Shown piece after piece: positions 43,614 through 51,611 of a stretch of DNA of 64,000 bases. The position numbers and the translations under genes are program-made. The stretch is from Candidatus Obscuribacterales bacterium (lineage in GTDB: Bacteria > Cyanobacteriota > Vampirovibrionia > Obscuribacterales > Obscuribacteraceae): NCBI GenBank assembly GCA_020050835.1, contig JAGVKB010000138.1, positions 1 to 64,000 on the forward strand, written 5' to 3'. A model generated the notes under the pieces. That model was not told where the DNA came from. It ran no database searches and worked only from the letters and a program-made list of their open reading frames with translations. Each line of letters begins with the position of its first letter. The stretch's first letter is position 1.

Positions 43614-44959
43614 TAGTCAAACAGATGACCGATTTAATTGGCAACACGCCGCTGCTCGAGATAAACCAAGCAGTTCACGGCCTGCGCAATATAAATCTCT
43701 ATGCCAAGCTGGAGCTTTTTAGTCCGTTTGGATCCGTTAAAGACAAAACAGCCTGGAGCATGCTGCGCCACGATCTCGATCAAATCAAACAAAAGTCTCA
43801 GACAGTAATCGAATCGTCCAGCGGCAATACGGCCAAAGCGATTCAGATGATCTGCTCGATGCACGACATCCCCTTCAAGATAGTGACGAATCGCGTGCGA
43901 GTGCGCGAGGTCAAGCAGATCCTGCAGCTGCTCGGCACAGAGATCGAGGAATTGCCGGGGAAATCGCAATGTCTGGACCCGACAGATCCCAACGATCCGC
44001 TCTTTATCGTAGAGAAGATCATGAGCAGCGAGCCCGGGAAGTACTTCCACACCTCGCAGTATACAAATGAAAGAAACACCGAAGCGCACTTCGAGATGAC
44101 CGGCGCGGAGATCGCCAAAGATCTCGGAAGCGTCGATTATTTCATCGGCGGATTAGGAACCACCGGCTCTACCCGTGGTACCGGCGAATTCCTGAAGCGG
44201 ACTAACCAGTCCCTCAAGAACATCGGCATCGTGAGCTCGAAGAACGGTTTCATTCCTGGCATTAGAAATTCAGACGAGATGCACGAGGTAGGCTTGTTCG
44301 ATCGCAATTTCTATGATGAAATCATCGAGGTAACGGTCGACGAATCGCTTGATGCGATGCTCAGACTGGTTCGCTCCTGCGGGGTACTGTCCGGTCCCAC
44401 CGGCGGGGCCAGCTTCGCCGGCGCTCTGCGCTTTTTAAGATCGATTGATGCCGAGCTTACAGAGTCGAGAAATGCCGTCTTTCTAGTCTGCGACCGCACC
44501 GAATGGTACCTTTCATACATTCAGAAGTATCGGCCGCAACTGTTCGGACTGACCCGCAAGGCTGAATCGGTTCGGACTCTGTCCGATGCCGAGTTGGCAG
44601 GCGCTCCGGAATTGGGGCTGGAACAAGCCGAGCATTGGCTCGCTTCGGATCCTAAGCCGCTGGTAGTCGATCTGCGAGGGAGTTTGGCCTTCAAAGGTTC
44701 ACACATTAAACACTCAATCAATATTCCAGCAGAGACGCTCGAAGAGATGTCTGAAACGGGTCTCCCTTTTTCGGCAGATCAGAAAGTCTTGTTCGTCTGT
44801 CCGGTCGGAGACCAGTCACGCAAGTTCGCGGCCTTCTTCAAAGCTCGAGGGATCGATTGCCTCAGCCTGGCCGGCGGCTTTGTCGCCTGGCGCGACGCCG
44901 GCAAACCCACCCAGCGGCCGTCAGCCAGAAAAACCGGCGGGCTGGCAACGGTAAAGTAA
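43610..44959 (+). CDS. cysteine synthase-like PLP enzyme fused to rhodanese, copy 2
   Basis: A 449-residue paralogue of the gene at 33883 with the same architecture and spacing: K44 in GSVKDK, SSSGNTAKA, GTTGSTRG, rhodanese loop C397-PVGDQS. Copy 1 has GNM in the substrate loop where this copy has the more usual GNT. The conserved CDRxEWYLSY linker before the rhodanese is present in both. It overlaps the decarboxylase by four bases. Confidence 0.88.
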   Translation: MIVKQMTDLIGNTPLLEINQAVHGLRNINLYAKLELFSPFGSVKDKTAWSMLRHDLDQIKQKSQTVIESSSGNTAKAIQMICSMHDIPFKIVTNRVRVREVKQILQLLGTEIEELPGKSQCLDPTDPNDPLFIVEKIMSSEPGKYFHTSQYTNERNTEAHFEMTGAEIAKDLGSVDYFIGGLGTTGSTRGTGEFLKRTNQSLKNIGIVSSKNGFIPGIRNSDEMHEVGLFDRNFYDEIIEVTVDESLDAMLRLVRSCGVLSGPTGGASFAGALRFLRSIDAELTESRNAVFLVCDRTEWYLSYIQKYRPQLFGLTRKAESVRTLSDAELAGAPELGLEQAEHWLASDPKPLVVDLRGSLAFKGSHIKHSINIPAETLEEMSETGLPFSADQKVLFVCPVGDQSRKFAAFFKARGIDCLSLAGGFVAWRDAGKPTQRPSARKTGGLATVK

Positions 44960-44984
44960 GCAGCAAGGAGCAAAGAACATTTCG

Positions 44985-46295
44985 GTGTTGACAAACACGC
45001 TAACGACTCCGGCAATATCGGCCAATGCATTGGCCTGTTGCCCGACCGGCTCGTCCTCTAAAGACCCGCTGCATGTCCTCAATCCAGCCACCATACGGCA
45101 ACAGTTTCCGGCGCTCAGGAAAAATCCAGACGTACTGTTTTTTGACAATGCTGCCACCACTCAAAAGCCGGCGGAAGTAATCGAAACCGTCACAAATTTC
45201 TACCGGGAGCAGTGCGCCAACTCCGGCAGAGCAGCATACTCCTGGTCGACGAAACTGTCCGCCAGAGTCGAACAAGCTCGGACGGAGCTAGCCCGGTTTA
45301 TCAAAGCTTCAGTCGACGATGTTGCATTCACAAGCGGAGCCACTGACAGTTTAAATCTGGTGGCAACCATGTGGGGGCTAAACAACCTGCAGGACGGAGA
45401 CGAAGTAATGGTCTGCCTGGAAGACCACCAGTCAGCCACGCTGCCCTGGTTCAATCTCCAGCAGATCCTCGAGCGACAGGGCAAGAGTATTACTGTCGTG
45501 CCGTTCAAAATGCATTCCAGCGGAACATACGATCGCGAAAGCATCGCTGAAACTCTGAGTGCACGCACGCGCATCATCGCCCTCTCACACGTGCACCACC
45601 TTTACGGAATGGAGATGGACCTGCCCGAGCTGCGCCGCTTGATACCGGATAACGTCTTGATCTCGCTCGATGCCAGCCAGAGCATCGGCCACACCGCAAT
45701 CGATGTAACGCGACTGGGCGCGCATTTCCTCTCCTTCTCCGGACATAAGATGTTTGCCGCTAACGGCACCGGCGTACTCTGGGTTAAGCCGGAGTTGCGT
45801 GTTCAACTCTGGCCGGTTCGCGTTGGCGCTAAGAGCGCAGCTGAGATCACTCCCGATGGTTTGATGATCGATCGCACCACGCTCTCGGGATTGGTCGAAG
45901 CTGGCACAGTCAATTTGCCGGCAATCTTGTCTTTCCTGCCAGCGATTCAATTCATTGAATCAATCGGTATCGAGCAGATCGAGCACCACCTGTCCTTCCT
46001 TACCCACCGCCTGTATGAATCACTAAAAGCGCTGCCGCAAGTGGAATTCGCACCAGGGATCGGAGCCTGCAATTGCACAAAAGGATATGGAATTTTGAGC
46101 TTCCAGTTGAGCGGATTCGATTCAGCTGACCTGGCAGCCTATTTAGACAGCATGGGAATTTTTGTTCGGACAGGAGACCACTGCCTGGCCTCGCGCAAAG
46201 GCCAGGATGCCTTTGCCAGGGTGAGCCTGCACGTCTATAACACATTGGAAGAAATAGAGCGATTCGTGGAGGTTTTGAGCGATGCCACTGGCTAA
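44985..46295 (+). CDS. class V cysteine desulfurase-like enzyme, copy 2
   Basis: A 436-residue paralogue of the gene at 35239. FFDNAATTQKP, SLDASQSIGH, PLP lysine K255 in SFSGHKMFAANG and RTGDHCLASR with the persulfide-type Cys are kept. The start is GTG 44985, with AAGGAG 14 bases upstream, rather far. The N-terminal about 35 residues differ from copy 1 and contain a CC pair (NALACCPTG). The next gene starts 14 bases before its stop. Confidence 0.87.
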   Translation: MLTNTLTTPAISANALACCPTGSSSKDPLHVLNPATIRQQFPALRKNPDVLFFDNAATTQKPAEVIETVTNFYREQCANSGRAAYSWSTKLSARVEQARTELARFIKASVDDVAFTSGATDSLNLVATMWGLNNLQDGDEVMVCLEDHQSATLPWFNLQQILERQGKSITVVPFKMHSSGTYDRESIAETLSARTRIIALSHVHHLYGMEMDLPELRRLIPDNVLISLDASQSIGHTAIDVTRLGAHFLSFSGHKMFAANGTGVLWVKPELRVQLWPVRVGAKSAAEITPDGLMIDRTTLSGLVEAGTVNLPAILSFLPAIQFIESIGIEQIEHHLSFLTHRLYESLKALPQVEFAPGIGACNCTKGYGILSFQLSGFDSADLAAYLDSMGIFVRTGDHCLASRKGQDAFARVSLHVYNTLEEIERFVEVLSDATG

Positions 46296-47508
46296 GATGA
46301 CTAAAGTAGCTGACGAGCGGGAATCCGATGCTACCGAGCGGCAATGCTCGTTTAGGCTAGCGACGGCCCAAGATGCCCCGGGAATCGTAGCTGCATATGA
46401 ACGGGTTTTCGGTGTGGGCGGCGTGAAAGCACCAGGGCACGAAGCCTATCCGGCTCCCGATGTCTTTTCAGTCGAAGGGGTAGAGCGCATTCTGGCGAAT
46501 CCTTCCAAACGCTTCGTCATTGCCCTGGTCGGCGACAAGATTGCCGGAGGCATGATCATTCATTACCTGAGCCGCTACAATTGCGAATTCGCTTGCGTCT
46601 CGGTGGACCTCGCCTTCCGAGGGCTGGGCATCAGCCCAAAGATGTTGGCGTTCGCGCGGCAGATCGCTGAGCACTCGTGCTTGACTATTAATGCGACCGA
46701 GATAGTGACTCATAGCATTCACAGCCAGACCGCCCACAGTCGGGCCGGCTACAACAAGGTAATCGGCTTCGGCTTTTGTCAGTATCCGCGCGTTTTCTTC
46801 TCTAATCATCCGGAATCATGCCTTTGGATTGGCGAGATTCAAGGACGGGTAGCGCGCGCGCTCCAATCCGAAAAGCCCGAGCATCTCAAATCCGGCAAGT
46901 CGCCAGACGAGCCTGCGTTAACAGCCGAAGAGCGAGAGCTCTTGGACGGCTTGAGAGTATCCCGGCAAGTTTATGTGCCGGAAAACTATGCAAGCATCGT
47001 GTCGGCAGTGCTCGCACAGTTTGCAGACACGCTGGACTATCGAATCCTGAACCCGAATGCTACTGATTCCGCCAGCGCCGAGAAAGCGCAGATCGACTGG
47101 GCCGACGATGAACCATTTTCCTTTTTGAAATTACCAGCCGGGCTCTATTCCGCCTGGCAAGAAGACGTTGAGAAGGCGGTCGAATCGATCCAGGCGAAGG
47201 GTAAACGCTTTATTCAAGCGCAGATTCCGGCGAACCAGCCCAGCGCGATTCAGTACGCCGAGCACTTGCAAAAGCTGGGTTTTGCCTTTTTGGGATTCCT
47301 GCCGCTCTATAACTTCCGGCTAAACGAGCTTGGCAAGCCGCATTTCGATGATTTGCTGGTGCTTCAATGGCTGGCACCGGAGATAGTAGCCACCAATCCG
47401 CTACCGGGAGAAACCGATTCAGTAGTCAAACTATACGGTTACCCGGCAAATCTGAGCGGAAAGGTGCTCAAAGTGATCCGGCGTGAGCTGACTAGCAACA
47501 ACAATTAG
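46282..47508 (+). CDS. two-domain GNAT-family acetyltransferase-like protein
   Basis: A 408-residue protein. The N-terminal GNAT domain has FRLATAQDAPGIVAAYERVFG, central strand KIAGGMIIHYL, and acetyl-CoA loop SVDLAFRGLGISPKML (RGxG). The C-terminal half (YVPENYASIVSAVL ... AIQYAEHLQKLGFAFLGFLPLYNF) looks like a second, degenerate GNAT-type unit. Present only in the second module. It might acylate the amine made by the upstream enzymes or act as a resistance or self-protection step. It overlaps the desulfurase-like gene by 14 bases. Confidence 0.8.
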   Translation: MPLAKMTKVADERESDATERQCSFRLATAQDAPGIVAAYERVFGVGGVKAPGHEAYPAPDVFSVEGVERILANPSKRFVIALVGDKIAGGMIIHYLSRYNCEFACVSVDLAFRGLGISPKMLAFARQIAEHSCLTINATEIVTHSIHSQTAHSRAGYNKVIGFGFCQYPRVFFSNHPESCLWIGEIQGRVARALQSEKPEHLKSGKSPDEPALTAEERELLDGLRVSRQVYVPENYASIVSAVLAQFADTLDYRILNPNATDSASAEKAQIDWADDEPFSFLKLPAGLYSAWQEDVEKAVESIQAKGKRFIQAQIPANQPSAIQYAEHLQKLGFAFLGFLPLYNFRLNELGKPHFDDLLVLQWLAPEIVATNPLPGETDSVVKLYGYPANLSGKVLKVIRRELTSNNN

Positions 47509-47528
47509 TCCATATCGAGCCAAAAACC

Positions 47529-47966
47529 ATGATGATACAAAGCACCTTAAATCAGCAAAGATTGAACAAAGGCTCTTACACAGTGCTGAGAGCATTGAAA
47601 GAGATCGGCAAATTGAGCAGCGCTCAAGATATCCATCTCTGGTTCCGCTTGAATGAGACAGCTGATGCGCCAGCCTTGACCACCATCTACCGAGCGCTAG
47701 ATTCGCTGCTCAAGATGAATCTGCTTCAAGCGGTGGACATCGGCGACGGCGAACGGCGCTACGAGATAGTCGAGCCGGGCGAGCATCATCACCACCTGAT
47801 CTGCACAGACTGCCTGGAAAGTATTCATTTGGAAAAGTGTTTTCTAGAGGCGTTCGCCTCGAGCGTCGAGCAACGGCACGGCTTCGTCGTTCGTTCGCAT
47901 GTGCTGGAGATCTTTGGAATCTGCAGAAAATGCTCGTCGAAGAAACCTAAGGCTCCTTCCGTCTAA
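47529..47966 (+). CDS. Fur/Zur-family metal-dependent repressor
   Basis: A 145-residue protein with the Fur fold: winged helix with PALTTIYRALDSLLKMNLLQ as the recognition region, GERRYEI, regulatory-site HHHHLICTDC (H91-H94, CxxC) and a second CRKC near the C-terminus forming the structural Cys4 zinc site. The Cys4 site and His cluster fit Zur better than PerR, but the metal cannot be proved. It is the last gene of the six-gene operon, 20 bases after the GNAT gene, and probably represses it through the 40457 palindrome. Confidence 0.87.
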   Translation: MMIQSTLNQQRLNKGSYTVLRALKEIGKLSSAQDIHLWFRLNETADAPALTTIYRALDSLLKMNLLQAVDIGDGERRYEIVEPGEHHHHLICTDCLESIHLEKCFLEAFASSVEQRHGFVVRSHVLEIFGICRKCSSKKPKAPSV

Positions 47967-48182
47967 GCTCTGAGAAACGCCTTAGCAGGTGCCAATTTGC
48001 CCCGGTGCGAATTGCTGGATGGCACCGTTCTGGCTGTCCCACTCTGGTCAATCGGCAATTAAAGGCCAAAAAGAGCAAAAAAAGAGCCAAAAAGGACAAA
48101 AAATGACCGAAACAAGTCATGTTTTGTACCTTCTTGCAGTTATCGCTCGGCCTGGATGAAAGGCAGTCAGAATGCCTGCAAT

Positions 48183-48220
48183 CGAGAGGGAGCCGGTTAG
48201 GTTACACCAGCTCCCTCTCG
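48183..48220. terminator. hairpin between the operon and the VanX-like gene
   Basis: CGAGAGGGAGC (48183-48193) and GCTCCCTCTCG (48210-48220) pair perfectly around a 16-base loop. It lies between convergent genes. The 284-base gap (47967-48250) also holds an A-rich tract of repeated GCCAAAAAGA-like units at 48060-48105 but no gene. Confidence 0.7.
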
Positions 48221-48250
48221 CTCTTTCAGCATGCCTGAGCAGGCGTCTGC

Positions 48251-49078
48251 CTAGCGCTCCGCCGGCACTTTACCTTCGTTGGCCAGTCCATAGCGGGCGA
48301 CCACTCCGGACGGGAAGCCTTGATTCATCACCCAAGCTTGGGTGAGAAAGTCAAAGTGCCACCATTCGAACGGATAGCTCACGAAGCCGACGCTTGTCAT
48401 CGCGCCATATAAGAGTCGCCGGTTTCGCTGTGCTTCCTGATCACTTTTGGCGGTGACCAGCGCGTCTTGCTCGAAGTATCTGGTCGAGCTCACTTCGCTG
48501 GGATCGAGGTAGATGCCACCCATGAAGAGCGGTTTACCGGATTCAATCTCGCAAAGAGTGACATCGAGCGCGCCGCCGGTCGCATGAGTCGGCCAGGTTC
48601 CCGAATCCTCTGGATTGAAACGGGCCGGGTTCGAGCAATAACGAAGAGCGTAGCGGCTGCATTCATCAGCGGTCGGATTGGTAAGCATCCGGCCCGCTTC
48701 CTCGACAAACCAGCTCCACAACTCCTTCTGCACCGGCACTGAGCGATAGCCATCAAGGACCAAGAGCTCGACTCCATAGCTCGACAAAAGGCGATTGACC
48801 TGCTGGAGCTTCAAGGCAATTCCCAGGCGAGCGTAGACAGTCTTCACGGCATGGCGAAACGGCTTGCACAGCGGCGCATTGCCTCCATCCTCGCGAGCGA
48901 AAAAGCTTTCAGTAGCGATGCCGAATTCGCTCAAATCAACCAGAGGCTCCTTGAATTCATCGGCGGCGCTATCGACGGGAACGTTTTGGTATTCATCGGT
49001 GTCAACCGACGAAAGGCTGGCGGGAATTGCATTTTCCCTGAAGTCTTCCCCTGCCGGAGCGGGGTCTTGTCTGTTCAT
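48251..49078 (-). CDS. VanX/DdpX-type D-Ala-D-Ala dipeptidase
   Basis: A 275-residue M15D zinc peptidase. VLDGYRSVPVQKELW, the zinc motif THATGGALDVTL (SxHxxGxAxD type) and the late catalytic FEWWHFDF motif are all present. Such enzymes cleave D-alanyl-D-alanine for recycling or, in vanHAX clusters, glycopeptide resistance; no vanHA genes are here, so recycling is more likely. The ATG at 49078 has AGGAG 7 bases upstream, favoured over 49135. The N-terminal 50 residues are polar and not part of the domain. Confidence 0.9.
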   Translation of the reverse strand: MNRQDPAPAGEDFRENAIPASLSSVDTDEYQNVPVDSAADEFKEPLVDLSEFGIATESFFAREDGGNAPLCKPFRHAVKTVYARLGIALKLQQVNRLLSSYGVELLVLDGYRSVPVQKELWSWFVEEAGRMLTNPTADECSRYALRYCSNPARFNPEDSGTWPTHATGGALDVTLCEIESGKPLFMGGIYLDPSEVSSTRYFEQDALVTAKSDQEAQRNRRLLYGAMTSVGFVSYPFEWWHFDFLTQAWVMNQGFPSGVVARYGLANEGKVPAER

Positions 49079-49469
49079 ATGACACTCCTGACTGAAAGAT
49101 TGCTCTCCGTAAGCGGAAAGCGGCGCAAGCGCCAATCAAAATCAAAGGTCTATCGATTCACGATTCCAGAACTCCGCAAAGCAAGAACGACGCAAGATTC
49201 AGCAACAAGTCAGCCACAATCTCCGGTCGAAACCGTTGGGCTTGCTTGTTTGAAAATAGCGTTCTGTCTGTTTCGAGCGGAGCTTTTTCCGAATCGGCTG
49301 GTTCTATCTGTTGGTCGTCTCTACCTTAGACGCAAGCGCTATCGAGGAACAATCTCATTTCACTAAAAAGACACAAAATCTGAATAAGCTTGATGTCTTC
49401 AAGAACGCTTCCTCAATTATTTTGGGGTAGTGAGCTGTTTGCCCTTTTACCGTTTCCCACAACTTGCAA

Positions 49470-49488
49470 AACGGAAACGATTTCCATT
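49470..49488 (+). promoter_or_regulatory. second Fur/Zur-type box
   Basis: AACGGAAACGATTTCCATT matches the perfect palindrome at 40457 at 17 of 19 positions. It lies 240 bases upstream of the His-rich metal-binding gene. Confidence 0.65.
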
Positions 49489-49559
49489 TCACCTGCATCG
49501 CTTTATCTGTTGAATAGTTTGCAAGCTGCGCGAGGTCCATTCGATTGACAACGAACTGA

Positions 49560-49578
49560 AATGGTAACGGTTCTTGAT
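49560..49578 (+). promoter_or_regulatory. third, degenerate Fur/Zur-type box
   Basis: AATGGTAACGGTTCTTGAT keeps the left half of the 40457 palindrome (one mismatch) while the right half is degenerate; 13 of 19 positions match. Weak by itself, but 72 bases from the second box. Confidence 0.35.
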
Positions 49579-49727
49579 ACCTTCAAGTTTCTTAGCTTCG
49601 TATAACCAACTGTTGGCTGATTCAAGCAAACGCTTGCCAAGGAGATGTTGATTTCGATTGACATGCAGTCAAACCGTCGGTAAGTAAGTATTTGGAGTAG
49701 GACAAAGGTCCTGAAGAGGAGGAACGA

Positions 49728-50072
49728 ATGAACTGTCAGACACATGGGTCTCACGATCACAAGCACGGCAGCGGTTGCGGGCACCAGGCAATCCAGCATG
49801 ACGGTCACATCGACTATCTGCACGAAGGTCATCTGCATCACGTCCACGACGAACATGTCGATGAGCATTTCTTGGGCGACTCTGACTCAAACAAGAGCGC
49901 ATGCACGCCCGAACACGCCTGCGGAAGCCATGAAACATCTCACCAGCACGGGCCCAGCTGTGGACACGATGCGATTCCACATGGAGACCATGTCGATTAT
50001 TTGGTATCAGGCCATCTCCACAAACCATGCGGCGATCACTGCGATCACCACGGTCAAGTCTCGCTCTCCTAA
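49728..50072 (+). CDS. His-rich metal-binding protein with two GHxxIxH...HxDYLxxGHLH units
   Basis: A 114-residue soluble protein with about 25% His. Two homologous units are present: GHQAIQHDGHIDYLHEGHLH and, after a linker, GHDAIPHGDHVDYLVSGHLH. Each is preceded by GSGCGH or GPSCGH and followed by more His/Cys/Asp (HVHDEHVDEH; CGDHCDHH). It probably binds several zinc (or other) ions as a buffer or chaperone. The ATG has GAGGAGG upstream. The Zur-type boxes upstream suggest induction on metal limitation. It abuts the convergent class V gene by one base. Confidence 0.85.
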   Translation: MNCQTHGSHDHKHGSGCGHQAIQHDGHIDYLHEGHLHHVHDEHVDEHFLGDSDSNKSACTPEHACGSHETSHQHGPSCGHDAIPHGDHVDYLVSGHLHKPCGDHCDHHGQVSLS

Positions 50073-50073
50073 A

Positions 50074-51285
50074 TCAGTGAGCTGCGCTGGCCGAGGAAGT
50101 TAGCTGGTCGGCGAGAATCTTGTCGACCAGCAGGCAGAACCTGTCTACTTCCTGCTCAGTGTTGTAGTAGTGCACCGAGGCTCTAATCGCTTCGGCTATA
50201 GATCGCGACTCGAGGCCGAGTCGATTTGATTCAGCCCGACAGAGATGAACGTTGACTCGGCTCTCCAGCAGGCGGTTCTTCAGTCTTGCCAGATCGAAAC
50301 CTTTCGCTGCGAAGGTAACGATTCCGCAGCGCTCGACTCCTTGATCTACGACAGTCACACCGCCTAGCTCGGACAAACCGCTCCTCAGCCTGTCCGCCAA
50401 CAGAGTTACACGCGCTTGGATCGCTTCAATGCCCCAGTCCAAGGCGTATCTAATCGCCACCGCCAGGCCAATCTTGCAAGCGTAGTTAGTCTCCCAGTTC
50501 TCAAATCGCCTGGCATCCGGCCGCACATCGTAGCTGTCCTTTGATGTCCAATCAGCTGCATGTATGTCTAGAAACGGCGGTTCCAGCAGATCCAGCCGTT
50601 CTTTATTGACGTAGAGAAAGCCTGTACCGCGTGGTCCGCGCAGGTACTTCCTGCCAGTCGAGGAGAGGAAGTCGCAGCCAATCGCCTTTACGTCTACCGG
50701 CCGCTGCCCAATGGACTGACAGGCATCGAGCAGATAGGGAATCTGTGCTCGGCGCGCCAGCTGGCCAATCTCCGCGGCCGGATTGACAAGACCACCTGCT
50801 GATGGCACGTGCGTAATCGAGATCAACTTCACTCTCTCGTCGATCAGTTTCTCCAAAGCCTTAATGCAGACCTGGCCATGTTCATCATCAGGAATAACTT
50901 CTACCTGGACGCCACATCTGTTTTTCACCTGCAGATAAGCAATGTAATTGCTGCAGTACTCCGAAGCAGCGGTGAGGATGCGGTCGCCTGGCTTAAACGG
51001 CAAGGAGTAGAAAATCATGTCCCATGCTCTAGTAGCATTCTCCACAACTGCGATCTCATCTCGATGGCAATTAAGCAGTTTCGCTGCACCGCTATAAACA
51101 TGATCGATCTCGTCTTGCTTTAAATTGGCCGCTTCATAACCACCAATTTTTGCTTCCAGCTGCAGATGAGATACAACAGAATCTAAGACTAATTGAGGCA
51201 TGAGCGCGGCTCCAGCATTGTTGAAGTGCAGAGTTTCCTCTGCGCCTGGAGTCTCTCTTCGCGCTTTCGCAACATCAAAATTCAT
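50074..51285 (-). CDS. class V aminotransferase (EgtE/isopenicillin-epimerase-like)
   Basis: A 403-residue fold-I PLP enzyme. LHFNNAGAALMP at the N-terminus, DACQSIGQRPVD and PLP lysine in SSTGRKYLRGPRGTGFLYV, the RGPRGxGFLYV type of EgtE and isopenicillin N epimerase-like proteins. The GHHC-type persulfide loop of the two desulfurase-like enzymes is absent (NVHLCRAES), so its chemistry probably differs, for example C-S lyase or beta-elimination. The ATG at 51285 has GAGGAC upstream; 51318 is an alternative. It is convergent with the His-rich gene. Confidence 0.88.
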   Translation of the reverse strand: MNFDVAKARRETPGAEETLHFNNAGAALMPQLVLDSVVSHLQLEAKIGGYEAANLKQDEIDHVYSGAAKLLNCHRDEIAVVENATRAWDMIFYSLPFKPGDRILTAASEYCSNYIAYLQVKNRCGVQVEVIPDDEHGQVCIKALEKLIDERVKLISITHVPSAGGLVNPAAEIGQLARRAQIPYLLDACQSIGQRPVDVKAIGCDFLSSTGRKYLRGPRGTGFLYVNKERLDLLEPPFLDIHAADWTSKDSYDVRPDARRFENWETNYACKIGLAVAIRYALDWGIEAIQARVTLLADRLRSGLSELGGVTVVDQGVERCGIVTFAAKGFDLARLKNRLLESRVNVHLCRAESNRLGLESRSIAEAIRASVHYYNTEQEVDRFCLLVDKILADQLTSSASAAH

Positions 51286-51611
51286 CTTGTTGTCCTCACC
51301 ATGAGTTCTCATCGGCAATCACCCGAATCAGGACACAGAATAAGACAAGGCAGACCCTGACTGCTTTAGCCTAAGATCATAATCAATTCTTGTAATCCTG
51401 TGCCGTTGCTATTTTGCTTGCGCCCGATTGAGAAGTCTGATTTCATGCTGCGTTTGCCCTGCACAATCGCCGGGGCAAGCAGCACACTTTTAGCTGTTCG
51501 TTTCAGCCATGTCACCGGTGAGTCACTGACCGCGGATAAACTGCCAACGTCACAGAAATTTGTGGCTAGGCAATTTCAGCCGCTCAATATTCCCGGCCCT
51601 CGGTGCTAACG
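51286..51611. other. divergent promoter region
   Basis: A 326-base gap between the class V gene (leftward) and the MocR pair (rightward). An open frame (51400-51609) is present but has no ribosome site or recognisable product. No 19-bp metal box was found here. Confidence 0.4.

Larger units (their letters stand above)
49079..49727. other. intergenic region with metal-box sequences
   Basis: A 649-base gap. No convincing gene; an open frame on the plus strand (48851-49366) is the shadow of the dipeptidase. The 3' 260 bases contain two operator-like sequences and the strong ribosome site GAGGAGG of the His-rich gene. Confidence 0.5.

Noticed and set aside
48060-48105. A-rich repeats (GCCAAAAAGA-like) as a possible origin or attachment site
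   Set aside because: Short low-complexity tract with no DnaA-box cluster, integrase or tRNA nearby.
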